Below, piece by piece: positions 12,834 to 22,800 of a DNA stretch of 64,000 nt. Position 1 is the first letter of the stretch. Each line of letters opens with the position of its first letter. The notes below the pieces were generated by a model that saw nothing but the letters and a program-made list of their open reading frames with translations, was not told the origin of the DNA and ran no database searches. The translations under genes and the position numbers were made by a program. This stretch comes from Dehalococcoidia bacterium (GTDB lineage Bacteria > Chloroflexota > Dehalococcoidia > Lucifugimonadales > Lucifugimonadaceae): NCBI GenBank assembly GCA_014239735.1, contig JAAZYI010000010.1:62001-126000 (forward strand), read 5' to 3'.

Positions 12834-14786
12834 CTATATATCACTATTTTTCTTGATTAGCTCATAATCATAAACACACCCATTCCATGCACCCCCGCTT
12901 AGAGATTGTAAATGAGCCCAGAGTAAGGTGTCTTCGGGAATTCCATCTTGAGGTTTTAGATCATTACGAATTTTTCTATTTTTTAATTGTTGGTTGCCCC
13001 AATCAATTCCTTTATTCTCCTCGTTTTCTCCAATTAAATTTAGAGAGCCCTCTAAATTTATAGTATCAATATTTATTTCGATCAAGTCATTTTCTTTTAA
13101 TTTTCCTATTGGCCCACCATCTAATGCTTCTGGCCCAATATGGCCAATGCAAGCTCCTGTTGAAACTCCAGAGAATCTTCCATCAGTGATTAATGCAACT
13201 TCTTTTCCGTAAGGTAAATATTTTAATGCGATAGTTATTTGTGCCACTTCCTGCATGCCGGTTCCCTTAGGACCTCCACAAGCTATTACCATGATATCGC
13301 CGGCCTTTACTTTATTTGGCCCCTTGTCTTTAACTGCTTTTATTGCATCAGCCTCTGAAATAAATATTCTGGCAGGCCCTATTTTCCTATACACACCATC
13401 ATCATCAATTACTGTTTTATCTATAGCTGTGCTTTTAACAACTGATCCTTCTGGCGCAATATTTCCTTTTGGAAATGTCACAGTCGAAGTCATATTTTTC
13501 TTTTTTGAATTTTTTAAACTATGAACAACGTCTTCCGGGTCAATTCCTCTTGATTTTACTAACTGGTCTCTTACAAAATGTCTTTTTTCAGATTGTTCCC
13601 ACCAATTTAAGTTTTCTTCTAAAGTTTTACCGGATGCTGTCATAACATTTAAATTTAGGAGTCCTTCATTTTTTAGCTTTAACATAACTTCTGGAACTCC
13701 TCCAGATGAGAAAAAAACTGATGTTGGAAATCCTTTTGGTCCATTTGGAAGCACATCAACAAGCCTTGGCGTTAGCTTGTTTATTCGGGTCCAGTCATCT
13801 ACTTTCATCATTTTTCTTTTCACAGCGTGAGATATAGCCGGCAAATGTAAAATAAGATTCGTAGATCCTCCACAAGCCGCATGAACTATCATTGCATTTT
13901 CAAAAGCCTCATCGGTTAAAATAGCTTTTGTATTTATTTTGTTATCTACTAAATTTTTTAATGCAAGGGCAGACCTTCTTCCAGTATCGAGCCAAATATT
14001 TGTTCCTGATGGAGTGAGGGCAGCATGAGGAAGTGTCATGCCTAACGACTCTGCGATTACTTGACTTGTTCCTGCTGTTCCTAAAAATTGACATCCGCCC
14101 CCAGGAGATGCACAAGTCTTACAACCCATATCTTGGGCATATTCAAGGGTCACTTCATCTTGAGCATACCGCGCACCAATAGACTGAATCATTGCAGTGT
14201 CTTCTCCTTCTTCTACCGCTAAAGTAACTCCTCCTGGCACTATTATTGTTGGTTTTTCAGGCATTCCTGCAAGCGCCATCATCATAGCAGGGAGACCCTT
14301 GTCACAAGTAGCAATTCCCATTACGCCTTTTGTAGTAGGTATGGACCTACTAAGCCTCCTCATAACAATTGCCGCATCATTTCTATATGGAAGACTGTCC
14401 ATCATTCCTGATGTTCCTTGGCTTCTACCATCACATGGGTCAGAGCAATATGCACTGTATGGAATTCCATCATCATCTTTAATTTGATTGGCCACAGTTT
14501 CTATAAGCATCCCAAGTTCAAAGTGACCAGTATGGTGACCCAAGGCTATAGGCTCCCCATCATCTCCTCTCATGCCTCCCAGTGTGCTTAAAATCATAAA
14601 TTGAGTTCCCCATAATTTTTTTGGGTCCCATCCCATCCCAGTATTTTGACTTTGCGCAAAAAGGTTCCCGCTAGGTTCAGAAATCAATTGCTCAGGCGTA
14701 AATTCGATTTTCCCTTTTGGGCCTTCCGCATGGGTTAGAAAATCCCATGAATCATTATTTAATTTAGACTCTCCCAATATATCCAT
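12834..14786 (-). CDS. IlvD/Edd-family sugar-acid dehydratase, YjhG/YagF (xylonate dehydratase) type
   Basis: 650 residues, clearly longer than ilvD (about 560-615) and close to the 655 of E. coli YjhG. The E. coli YjhG features recur in order: PSGNLFAQ and GMGWDPKKLW near residues 40-60, SDPCDGRSQGTSGM, SLPYRNDAAIVMRRL, ATCDKGLPAMMMALA, GGGCQFLGTAGTSQV, NAMIVHAACGGSTNL, TFPKGNIAPEGSVVKSTAID, RFSGVSTGACIGH and the C-terminal SGGAWNGCVYD. The Cys residues of CDGR, CDKG and the CASPGGGC region are the likely iron-sulfur ligands. It dehydrates a sugar acid such as D-xylonate to the 2-keto-3-deoxy acid; HpcH/HpaI aldolases at 1-396 and 57652-58404 belong to families that split such products. It ends an apparent three-gene run with the SDR and amidohydrolase. 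The stop is TAG. Confidence 0.88.
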   Translation of the reverse strand: MDILGESKLNNDSWDFLTHAEGPKGKIEFTPEQLISEPSGNLFAQSQNTGMGWDPKKLWGTQFMILSTLGGMRGDDGEPIALGHHTGHFELGMLIETVANQIKDDDGIPYSAYCSDPCDGRSQGTSGMMDSLPYRNDAAIVMRRLSRSIPTTKGVMGIATCDKGLPAMMMALAGMPEKPTIIVPGGVTLAVEEGEDTAMIQSIGARYAQDEVTLEYAQDMGCKTCASPGGGCQFLGTAGTSQVIAESLGMTLPHAALTPSGTNIWLDTGRRSALALKNLVDNKINTKAILTDEAFENAMIVHAACGGSTNLILHLPAISHAVKRKMMKVDDWTRINKLTPRLVDVLPNGPKGFPTSVFFSSGGVPEVMLKLKNEGLLNLNVMTASGKTLEENLNWWEQSEKRHFVRDQLVKSRGIDPEDVVHSLKNSKKKNMTSTVTFPKGNIAPEGSVVKSTAIDKTVIDDDGVYRKIGPARIFISEADAIKAVKDKGPNKVKAGDIMVIACGGPKGTGMQEVAQITIALKYLPYGKEVALITDGRFSGVSTGACIGHIGPEALDGGPIGKLKENDLIEINIDTINLEGSLNLIGENEENKGIDWGNQQLKNRKIRNDLKPQDGIPEDTLLWAHLQSLSGGAWNGCVYDYELIKKNSDI

Positions 14787-14790
14787 AGAC

Positions 14791-15417
14791 TTATTTTAAC
14801 AATTTAATAAATTCTTGCTTGAAAGAAGTAATGTTTTTTAAAGAGTCTTTAGCGGGCAGTATTTTTTTGGGTTTGAATTCAATTATTCTAATACTTTCAG
14901 GATCAACTATTGAGGCTTCAGAGCAATATTTAGAGAGCATCGATTTAGTTTTTGAATATGAATAATAATTATCAATATCTAGATTGTCATCAGTTATATT
15001 TATAGCAAAATAATTTGAGTTAATAGTTTTATAGTTTTCAAAAATTATAGAAATTAATGTCAAAGGGTTGCGGTAATGTATGTTGATATTTTTTTGATAG
15101 TTCTTAAATTTAAAATTATTTTTAGTGTCCTTAAAATATAAAGATGCGTTATTAATTACGCCAATCATGTTAGTTTTGTTTGGCATTAAATTCCTTAGTT
15201 TAGTTTTTGAATTTATTTTTGAAAGATCCATATAAATAGGAAGAAATTTTTGCTTTTTGAATTTATTATTTAGTTTTTTTGAAAGTGCAATTGTTTCTTT
15301 TTTTGATTTAAAATAATGAAGCAAAATGTTATATTTTTTCTTTGCAAGTAACTCAGCTATATGTATTCCAAGTTTACTTGATGATCCTGTTAATAAAACA
15401 AATTCGTCTTCCGGCAT
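14791..15417 (-). CDS. Short-chain dehydrogenase/reductase-like protein
   Basis: 208 residues, shorter than the usual 250. The cofactor-binding TGSSSKLG, the NNAS segment and the catalytic YSYSK (YxxxK) are present, but the C-terminal substrate region is reduced. Lysine- and asparagine-rich sequence and weak conservation suggest a fast-evolving member; pteridine-reductase-like or dihydromonapterin-reductase-like proteins are possible relatives. It lies 2 bases after the amidohydrolase and 4 bases before the dehydratase, so it is part of that operon. The substrate is unknown. Confidence 0.65.
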   Translation of the reverse strand: MPEDEFVLLTGSSSKLGIHIAELLAKKKYNILLHYFKSKKETIALSKKLNNKFKKQKFLPIYMDLSKINSKTKLRNLMPNKTNMIGVINNASLYFKDTKNNFKFKNYQKNINIHYRNPLTLISIIFENYKTINSNYFAINITDDNLDIDNYYSYSKTKSMLSKYCSEASIVDPESIRIIEFKPKKILPAKDSLKNITSFKQEFIKLLK

Positions 15418-15419
15418 AA

Positions 15420-16244
15420 TTAATTTAAATTTAGGATACTTTTTATATTTTTTTCAGTAATATTCATCAAATCCTGTTCTTTTAAATTTTTCATTTCTTC
15501 TAATATTCTATTCGGGCTTAAAATAGGAAAATCACTACCAAAAATTATTTTTTCTGATCCAACTATTTCTATTGCTATTTCAAATATTTTAGGATTGTAT
15601 AAAAATGATGATGCAGCAGTATCGTAGTATACATTTTTAGATATCTCTTTTACTTCTTTCATTAATTCATAAAATAATAAGCCTCCTCCCCAATGTGCAA
15701 GAATTATTGTGTTTCCTGGAAATAATTTAATAAATTTATATATATTTTCAGGATAGGTATTGCCTTTTCCAGGATACAAATGTCCTGCTGGTTCAGAGGC
15801 ATGAATTATTATAGGAAGTGAGTTTTCTTCTAATAATTTTAAGGAGTCTTTCCAGATATTTTCGTTGTCCATGTCAAGTTCTTGTATTGACGGGTGTATT
15901 TCTCCTGCACCCTTTCCTCCAAGATTTATACATTTCTCCATTTCTTGTAAATTTTCTTTAAACATTGGATTGATTGAAAAAAAAGGAATTAATTTAGACG
16001 GATTTTTTTTGAAGGCATCTAAATTAAATTGATTTGATGCTTGCAGAAGATTGAAATTTGTCCATCCGTAGCCCAAAATAATTGATTTTTTTATATTGCT
16101 TAAGCTCATGCTTTTGAGTAGTTCTTCAGGTGTTGTAGCTTTTTGTTCATTACTGAACATTTCTAAAAGAACTTTCTCTTCGCCAAACTCTTCTATAAGT
16201 TTATTAGGCTTATTTGGTAATATATGTGTATGAGAATCAATCAT
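15420..16244 (-). CDS. Amidohydrolase-2 family metal-dependent hydrolase
   Basis: 274 residues of a TIM-barrel hydrolase. Metal-site residues are visible in order: HTH in MIDSHTHILP at the N terminus, His in IIIHASEPAG, His in ILAHWGGG and Asp in IIFGSDFPIL. The family hydrolyses lactones, amides or esters, or decarboxylates 2-oxo/aromatic acids. Next to a sugar-acid dehydratase a lactonase role is plausible, but this is inference. It is the first gene of the run that ends with the dehydratase. Its start codon is 35 bases from that of the divergent DUF362 gene, so promoters for both must be packed into or beyond that gap. Confidence 0.8.
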   Translation of the reverse strand: MIDSHTHILPNKPNKLIEEFGEEKVLLEMFSNEQKATTPEELLKSMSLSNIKKSIILGYGWTNFNLLQASNQFNLDAFKKNPSKLIPFFSINPMFKENLQEMEKCINLGGKGAGEIHPSIQELDMDNENIWKDSLKLLEENSLPIIIHASEPAGHLYPGKGNTYPENIYKFIKLFPGNTIILAHWGGGLLFYELMKEVKEISKNVYYDTAASSFLYNPKIFEIAIEIVGSEKIIFGSDFPILSPNRILEEMKNLKEQDLMNITEKNIKSILNLN

Positions 16245-16279
16245 GATTATTTAAAAATTTTAAGTTAAGTTTACAGGAT

Positions 16280-17368
16280 ATGAATAATTTAAATCGAGGC
16301 ACTGTTTTCGTAAGGAAAATTTCACCAGAAACAATTCTAGAGGACTATTCATGGTTATTGCAAAAGGCAAAAGTTAGTGAGAATTTTGATAAATCCATAA
16401 ATACTTTTTTGAAGGTAAACATTTCTTGGGATAGATATTACCCTGGGTGTTCAACAGCCCCATGGCAACTTGAGGGTGTAATTAAAGAACTCTTGAAAAA
16501 TAATTTTTCAAATATTACCGCTGCGCATAATGGAACAGTTGTTGTGGATCCAGAAAGGGGCAGAACCGAAAATAAGCATAAAAATATAGAAGAAAAATAT
16601 AATATCCCCCATATTCTTGTTGATTCACCTGAATCTGAAGCGATTGCATATAAGCCAAAAAAGAAATTATTAGTTTTAGATAAGATTTTTAAAGAAGGTA
16701 TCATGATTCCAAAAATTTTTTATGGAAGCAATATTATTCATCTCCCAACAATGAAAACCCATGTTTTTACAACTATGACAGGAGCTCTAAAAAATGCTTT
16801 TGGAGGACTACTTAACCAAAATAGGCATTGGACCCACTCACAAATTCATGAGACTTTAGTTGATTTATTACAAATTCAGCATGATATACATGAAAATATT
16901 TTTGCTGTCTCTGATGGTGCATTTTCAGGAGATGGGCCAGGGCCTAGGGCAATGAGAATTAAAGAGAAAAATATTATTGTAGGAGGTTATGATCAAGTTT
17001 CTGTTGATGCAGTAGTAGCCAAGATGATGGGTTTTGACCCAATGAAAATCGATAAGTTAAAAATATGTCATGAGATGTCGCTTGGAGTAGCAAAACCTTC
17101 AGAAATTAATGTTATAGGCGAGGATATTTCATCTGTTAATTGGAAATATTCATCTAGTGAGAATACTTTTGCTAGCAAAGGGCAAAAATTTATTTATTGG
17201 GGACCTTTGAAGCCTTTAGAAAAAATTCTTTTAAGAAGCAAGATCGCGCCATGGGCATTTTTTGCTTCTGATTTATATCATAATAAATATTGGCTTAAAT
17301 TTATCGGAAAAGGGAGAGTTAAGAAAGCATTAAAATCAAAATGGGGGAAGCTATTTCTAGACTACTAA
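16280..17368 (+). CDS. DUF362 domain protein
   Basis: 362 residues. The central region has the DUF362 signatures: VNISWDRYYPGCSTAPWQLEGVIKEL-type sequence near residues 45-75, HLPTMKTHVFTTMTGALKN, AVSDGAFSGDGPGP and GGYDQVSVDAVVAKMMGFD. The family is widespread and often joined to ferredoxin domains, but here no CxxCxxC cluster is seen and the function is unknown. The protein has no signal peptide. Its TAA stop overlaps the TAG stop of the restored proA frame by 2 bases on the other strand. Confidence 0.8.
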   Translation: MNNLNRGTVFVRKISPETILEDYSWLLQKAKVSENFDKSINTFLKVNISWDRYYPGCSTAPWQLEGVIKELLKNNFSNITAAHNGTVVVDPERGRTENKHKNIEEKYNIPHILVDSPESEAIAYKPKKKLLVLDKIFKEGIMIPKIFYGSNIIHLPTMKTHVFTTMTGALKNAFGGLLNQNRHWTHSQIHETLVDLLQIQHDIHENIFAVSDGAFSGDGPGPRAMRIKEKNIIVGGYDQVSVDAVVAKMMGFDPMKIDKLKICHEMSLGVAKPSEINVIGEDISSVNWKYSSSENTFASKGQKFIYWGPLKPLEKILLRSKIAPWAFFASDLYHNKYWLKFIGKGRVKKALKSKWGKLFLDY

Positions 17369-17736
17369 GATCTAATGTGGCCTTTCCCTACAATTATCCA
17401 TTTATATGATGTAATTTCATTTAGGCCTAAGGGTCCTCTAGGTGAAACTTTAGTTGTGCTTACAGCAATTTCAGCTCCCAGCCCTAGTTCTCCTCCGTCG
17501 TTAAATCTAGTAGATGCATTTACTGTCACAGCTGAAGAATTTACTTTTTCAGTAAATATTTTTTGATTTTTAACTATATTTGAGATTATTCCATCAGTAT
17601 GACCATAACTATGCCTATCAATATGTTTTATAGCGCTCTCAATAGAAGGTACAGTTTTTAGAGAAACTATTAAATTTAAATATTCTTGCCCCCAGTCTTT
17701 TTCTGACGCCTTCTTAATTAATTTCGAAGGATTTAT
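17365..17736 (-). pseudogene. proA: C-terminal part of gamma-glutamyl phosphate reductase in the -1 frame
   Basis: Past the stop of the upstream part, the -1 frame encodes 123 residues that complete ProA: DWGQEYLNLIVSLKTVPSIE, RHSYGHTDGI, SSAVTVNASTRFNDGG, ELGLGAEIAVSTTKVSPRG and PLGLNEITSYKWIIVG. These are the normal oligomerisation and C-terminal cofactor-side segments and show no decay. The frame joins the upstream one exactly at the A7 run (17736-17742). It has no start codon of its own near its 5' end. Either the run is really A8 (base-calling or assembly error), or the gene is expressed by slippage on A_AAA_AAA, or it is a fresh frameshift. The stop is TAG at 17365-17367. Confidence 0.85.
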
Positions 17737-18617
17737 TTTTTTGCCTTTTGAAATAATTTTGGCTGAATTCTCATTTCAATTCCAAGCCCAATAAGATGAT
17801 TAATTATTTTTGGTAATAACTTATTTTGCTGTTTTTCGTGAAGCAAGATTGTATCTAAGGCATTACAAACACTCGGAGCTTGTGTTTTTGCATTTTCCAA
17901 AATTGGTAAAAGTGATTCTTCATCTATTTTTTCATCTATGAATAAATGACTTACTCCAATTCCTCCAAAAATAGCCCTCATTTTTGCATTTCTTGAAACA
18001 TTATTTACGAGCTCTTTCCCGCCTCTTGGTATAACTAAATCTATATATTCATCCATACCTAGTATTTCATTAATATATTTTCTGTTCGGATCTTTTAAAT
18101 ATTGAATACAATTAGAACTAACATTATTTTTTTTAAGAGCCTCTTTTATAATTTTAGTAATCGATAAATTTGTGTTTAAAGATTCTTTCCCGCCTCTCAG
18201 AATAGCTACATTTCCAGATTTTATAGACAGACATGCAATATCTATAGTCACATTTGGCCTACTTTCATATATTGCTGCAATAACACCAATTGGTACGGGC
18301 TGTTTCTTAATCACTAAGCCATCATTTCTAGTGAATTCCTCACTGCTTAGAAGAGGGTCATTTAGCTTCCTGATATTATTTATAGAAGTAATAATATTTC
18401 TTAATTTTTTAGGATTTAAAATTAACCTTTCCCTTATCTCAATAGGTAATCTCGTATTATTGGATAGGTCTTTTTTATTAGCTTTAAGAATCAGACTTTC
18501 TTGGCTTTTTAAATTTTCAGATATGTCTTTTAGTATCTGATTTCGTTTTAAGTTAGATAATGAGCCTATTTCTTTAGTGCATTCTCTTGCAGATTTGCAA
18601 ATTGATATTAAATTCAT
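17733..18617 (-). CDS. proA: Gamma-glutamyl phosphate reductase, N-terminal part up to a frameshift
   Basis: 294 residues of ProA, which normally has about 415. It reduces gamma-glutamyl phosphate to glutamate semialdehyde in proline synthesis. The N-terminal cofactor domain (PIGVIAAIYESRPNVT, LRGGKESLNTN) and the catalytic Cys in APSVCNALDT are present. The frame then reads KAKK-stop at a run of seven A, where the -1 frame carries the missing third of the protein. The 0-frame triplets across the run are GCA AAA AAA, which is a classical A_AAA_AAA slippery heptamer. The start overlaps the proB stop by 4 bases (ATGA). Confidence 0.9.
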   Translation of the reverse strand: MNLISICKSARECTKEIGSLSNLKRNQILKDISENLKSQESLILKANKKDLSNNTRLPIEIRERLILNPKKLRNIITSINNIRKLNDPLLSSEEFTRNDGLVIKKQPVPIGVIAAIYESRPNVTIDIACLSIKSGNVAILRGGKESLNTNLSITKIIKEALKKNNVSSNCIQYLKDPNRKYINEILGMDEYIDLVIPRGGKELVNNVSRNAKMRAIFGGIGVSHLFIDEKIDEESLLPILENAKTQAPSVCNALDTILLHEKQQNKLLPKIINHLIGLGIEMRIQPKLFQKAKK

Positions 18618-19750
18618 AGATTATTTTCACTAGTTGATTCTAATAATACTAGATTATCTCTATGTATCATTTCAGTGCCATAATTAATTTCAATAATTTC
18701 ATCTATTTCTTTTGAATCTTTCCCTTTTAGCATTAAAGAATCTTCAGTGCCATAATTTGTTATTCCGTATGCGATTTCATTATTTTCTGAATCTTTTATT
18801 AATAAAATATCACCCCTATTAAATTTTCCTTCAATTGATAAGATTCCAACTGGTAATAAGCTTGCACCTTTGCTAACTAGTGCTTTTTTTGCACCACCAT
18901 CAATTATTATTATTCCTTTATTTTCAGATACACCAGTAAATAGCCATCTCTTTTTGCTCTCTATTTTAGAAGTATTAGGTATAAATTGTGTTCCTATACT
19001 ATCTTCGTTAATAATTTGTTCTATTACATTATTTCTTGGGCTTGTTATTACACACCTAATTCCAGATCCTAGGCATATTTTTGCTGCTTCTAATTTACTT
19101 TTCATTCCTCCTGAACCAATTTTATCTTCAGAATCTTTCGCATAAGACATAATAGTGTCATCAATTGTATCCACTCGCTTAATTAATTTTCCTTTGTCGC
19201 TAATATCAGGATTTTCTGTATATAATCCGTCCATTTTTCCAAATAAAATCAGTAGATCAGCATCAATTGCATTTGCAACTACAGATGAAAGCCTGTCATT
19301 GTCTCCATAAAATCGACCCTCAATTTCTTTAGTTGAAACGACGTCATTTTCATTAATTATTGGAATTACATTTAATTCATAAAGCTTCTCTAAGGTATTT
19401 TTTATATTCAAATAAGCAACCCTAGAATTAAAATTATCGCGACCGGCTAATACTTGAGCACAATAAATATTATGAATTTCAAAAAACTTACTGTATTTTT
19501 CCATTAAAAATGTTTGGCCTATAGAAGCCAAGGCTTGTTTTGAGGAAGTTTGATTTGAATTTTCTAACCCTTTTATTAATAAATGATGTTTTGCTAGTGC
19601 GACTGCGCCAGATGTGACTATAGTAAATTCAAAACCTTTTGATCTTAAATTAACGATTTCATTTAATAATTGATCTAGATAATTATAATTATTATCTTGA
19701 GCATCATTAAGGATAATTTGTGAACCTATTTTTACGACAATTCTTTTCAT
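18614..19750 (-). CDS. proB: Glutamate 5-kinase
   Basis: 378 residues with an amino-acid kinase domain followed by a PUA domain, as in E. coli ProB. It phosphorylates glutamate as the first step of proline synthesis. KIGSQIIL at the N terminus, SGAVALAKHHL, INENDVVSTKEIEGRFYGDNDRLS-type sequence near residue 140 and GSGGMKSKLEAAK mark the kinase; GSLLPVGI-like sequence and the 280-375 region form the PUA part. It is co-transcribed with proA (4-bp overlap). Its start lies 77 bases from that of the divergent mfd gene. Confidence 0.94.
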   Translation of the reverse strand: MKRIVVKIGSQIILNDAQDNNYNYLDQLLNEIVNLRSKGFEFTIVTSGAVALAKHHLLIKGLENSNQTSSKQALASIGQTFLMEKYSKFFEIHNIYCAQVLAGRDNFNSRVAYLNIKNTLEKLYELNVIPIINENDVVSTKEIEGRFYGDNDRLSSVVANAIDADLLILFGKMDGLYTENPDISDKGKLIKRVDTIDDTIMSYAKDSEDKIGSGGMKSKLEAAKICLGSGIRCVITSPRNNVIEQIINEDSIGTQFIPNTSKIESKKRWLFTGVSENKGIIIIDGGAKKALVSKGASLLPVGILSIEGKFNRGDILLIKDSENNEIAYGITNYGTEDSLMLKGKDSKEIDEIIEINYGTEMIHRDNLVLLESTSENNL

Positions 19751-19773
19751 AGCATATTCAAATTTTTTTTGAT

Positions 19774-19779
19774 TATAAT
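19774..19779 (+). promoter_or_regulatory. Possible -10 box of mfd
   Basis: A perfect TATAAT lies 49 bases before the mfd TTG start, within the 77-bp gap between the divergent proB and mfd starts. The -35 position is poor (AGCATA at 17 bp), so this call rests on the -10 hexamer and the position. Confidence 0.35.
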
Positions 19780-19827
19780 TTAGAGTATAGTTTTAAGTTG
19801 ATTTATATCCAAGCATAAGGTCAAAAT

Positions 19828-22800
19828 TTGAAAGTTCAATCCGAAATTAAAAATAATAATCAATTCGAGCTATTTTTTTCAAATCTTCTTCTCAATAAAA
19901 ACGAGAGTTTAGTAAAAAAGATTTCAAATTTGGATAAAAGTTTGTTAGAAATATACTCTTCAAGCGAAAGCTTAGCTTTTATAACCTCAATAATTTCAAG
20001 AATCAGGAATGAAGGGGTTATTTTAATTGTTGATACGCCTGAATTATCTAGATCATTGTATGAAGATTGTTCTGAGTTTTTAGGTAATTATGTAGATGTT
20101 ATTCATGTTCCCGAAATTGACACTCACCCAATGAGTGGCTTGGAATTTGGTTCTTTTTCCAATATTGAGCGTAATGGATCTATATCAAAAATATTAGATT
20201 TAAAAAGTAAAAATTTTTTGGCTATAACATCAGGTCTTTCCGTTGCACAGAAAACCCCTAGTTTAGAATTTTTAGTAAATGAAGGGACCCTAAATGCCCA
20301 CATTAACCAAAAAATAAAAATTAGTGAAATAGTTAATAAACTTTCATTTTTGGGATATGAAAGGACCCATGTAGTTGAACAATCAGGAGAGTTTTGTGTT
20401 AGAGGAAGCCTTATAGATGTTTTTCCTGTAGGCACTAAGAATCCTGTAAGAATTGATTTTATTTCAGATGAAATCGAGAGCATAAGAAATTTTGATCAAG
20501 AATCTCAAAAAACAATAAGGCACTTAAAAAACATATCAATTAGGGTTTCCAGTCAATTGCCTACACCAACAACTAAAACATCAATTCCAAAAAAGAATTC
20601 AGATGGGTGCCTGTTAGATATTTTTGATGAAAATTCTATATTGGTTATTAGTGAACCACAATCAGTAGAAATTTCTCTCAAGGAATATGAAAAAAGATTT
20701 TCTTTTAATGAAAAAAATAAATTTACGTATGGACAAAAGGATATAGCAAAAAGGTTATTGAAATTTGATAAGAGAATAAATATAAAAAACCTTATGATTT
20801 CAAATAAGGTCAAAGAAAATTTTATTAGTGTTGAAAAAATAGATTTGAATGTACAGAATCCAAGTTCATTAGATCCAATAGGCAAAGCAGCAAATCAAAT
20901 AGTTGAATATAGCAAAAATTTTATAGTTATGGTTGCTTCGAACAATATAGAAAGGCTAAAAGAACGAGTAAGTGAACATTTTGTTAAAGATAAGGAATTG
21001 AAAAAAAGAATTTATTTTGAAAAGAAGTCGATCAATAATTCTTTTGGAGTAAAAATCGTAAATCAAGGCGGGGTTATATTTCTAAGTGATCAAGAATTAT
21101 TTGGAATCAAAAATAAAATCAGGGATTTAGATAAAACTATAAGCAGGAGTCGTAAATCAAGATTATTTGAAAAAGGCACCTTAGTTGTTCATGAAGATCA
21201 TGGAATATCAAAATTTATTGGAATCACAAAGTTAAAAGGACATAGCGATAGAGAATACTTAGAATTACATTTTGCAGACGACGATAAACTTTTTGTGCCT
21301 GCAGATCAAATATCTAGAATTGAGTTATATAGAGGAGGGCAGGAGAATGCCCCTAAGCTACATCGACTTCATGGAAAAGAATGGGAGCGACAAAAAAACA
21401 GAGTAAAAAAATCCACAGAGATTTTGGCATCAGAACTTTTATATATACATTCAGGCAGAAAAAATGCTGAAGGTTTTTCTTTTAATAAAAATGACGACTG
21501 GCTAATATCATTGGAGTCTAGCTTCCCGTTTGCTTTGACTGAAGATCAGCAAAGATCTATAAATGAGATATATAAGGATATGGAAAGCAGTGTTCCTATG
21601 GATAGATTGCTTTGTGGAGATGTTGGATTTGGAAAAACTGAACTAGCAATTAGAGCAAGTTTTAAGGCTGTTCAAAATGGAAAACAAGTTGCAATATTGG
21701 TTCCTACCACAGTATTAGCTGATCAACATTATGAGACATTTAGAGCAAGACTCGGCCAGTTTCCAGTAAATATAAAATGTCTTAGTAGACTTAAGACAAT
21801 TAAAGAGTCAAATGAAATAAAAAAACAATTGAAGGCTGGGCAGATTGATATATGCATAGGAACGCATAAATTATTACAGAACGCTATAGATTTTAAAGAT
21901 TTAGGATTATTTATAATTGATGAAGAGCATAAGTTTGGCGTAAAACAAAAAGAATTTTTGAAAAACATGAGGCTCAACTTAGATATGCTTTCTTTAAGTG
22001 CTACTCCAATTCCTAGAACAATGAATTTAGCTTTATCAGGAGTAAGAGATTTGAGCATGATTGAAACGGCTCCCTTAGATAGAAGATCAGTTAAAACATA
22101 TGTTATCGAAGAAAATGATGAATTATTAAGAGAGATAATTCTAAGAGAGAAAGACAGAAATGGACAGGTATTTATTGTTTATAATCGTGTAAATAAAATA
22201 GAAAAAATTTCTGAAAAAATTAAACAAATCGCTTCAGAAGTTAATGTTGATTATGCTCACGGAAGAATGGACCCTAGAAAACTATCAGAAGTCATGAATA
22301 ATTTTGCAAATAAGAATATTGATGTTTTAGTTTGTACGACAATTATTGAGTCTGGCTTAGATTTACCAGACTCTAATACAATAGTGATAATCAATCCCCA
22401 TCAATTAGGCTTAGCTCAGCTCTATCAACTCAGAGGGAGAGTCGGAAGGTCAAGTCATCAGGCTTATGCATATTTTGTTGTCCCTAAGAAAGCAAGACTT
22501 AATATTGAAACTGAAAAAAGACTTGAGACCATGACAAGATTTCAATATTTAGGTGCAGGCAAGGAGATTGCTTTAAGAGATATGGAAATTAGAGGGGTAG
22601 GAAATATTTTAGGTAAAGAGCAAAGTGGAAATGTTAATGCAATTGGGCTTGGATTATTTTTAAAATTTTTAGAATCAGCCGTTTCAAGGAAACAAAATAG
22701 AATTGATTATGATGATTTAAAATTTAAACATTCTTTAATTAATTTAGATTTATTGGAGGATATTGGTATACCTTTTGATTATATTCCTGATATAGAATCA

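Noticed and set aside
17375..17566. A 63-codon plus-strand frame next to the DUF362 gene
   Set aside because: It is the antisense shadow of the ProA C terminus, which is conserved on the minus strand; it has no family features.
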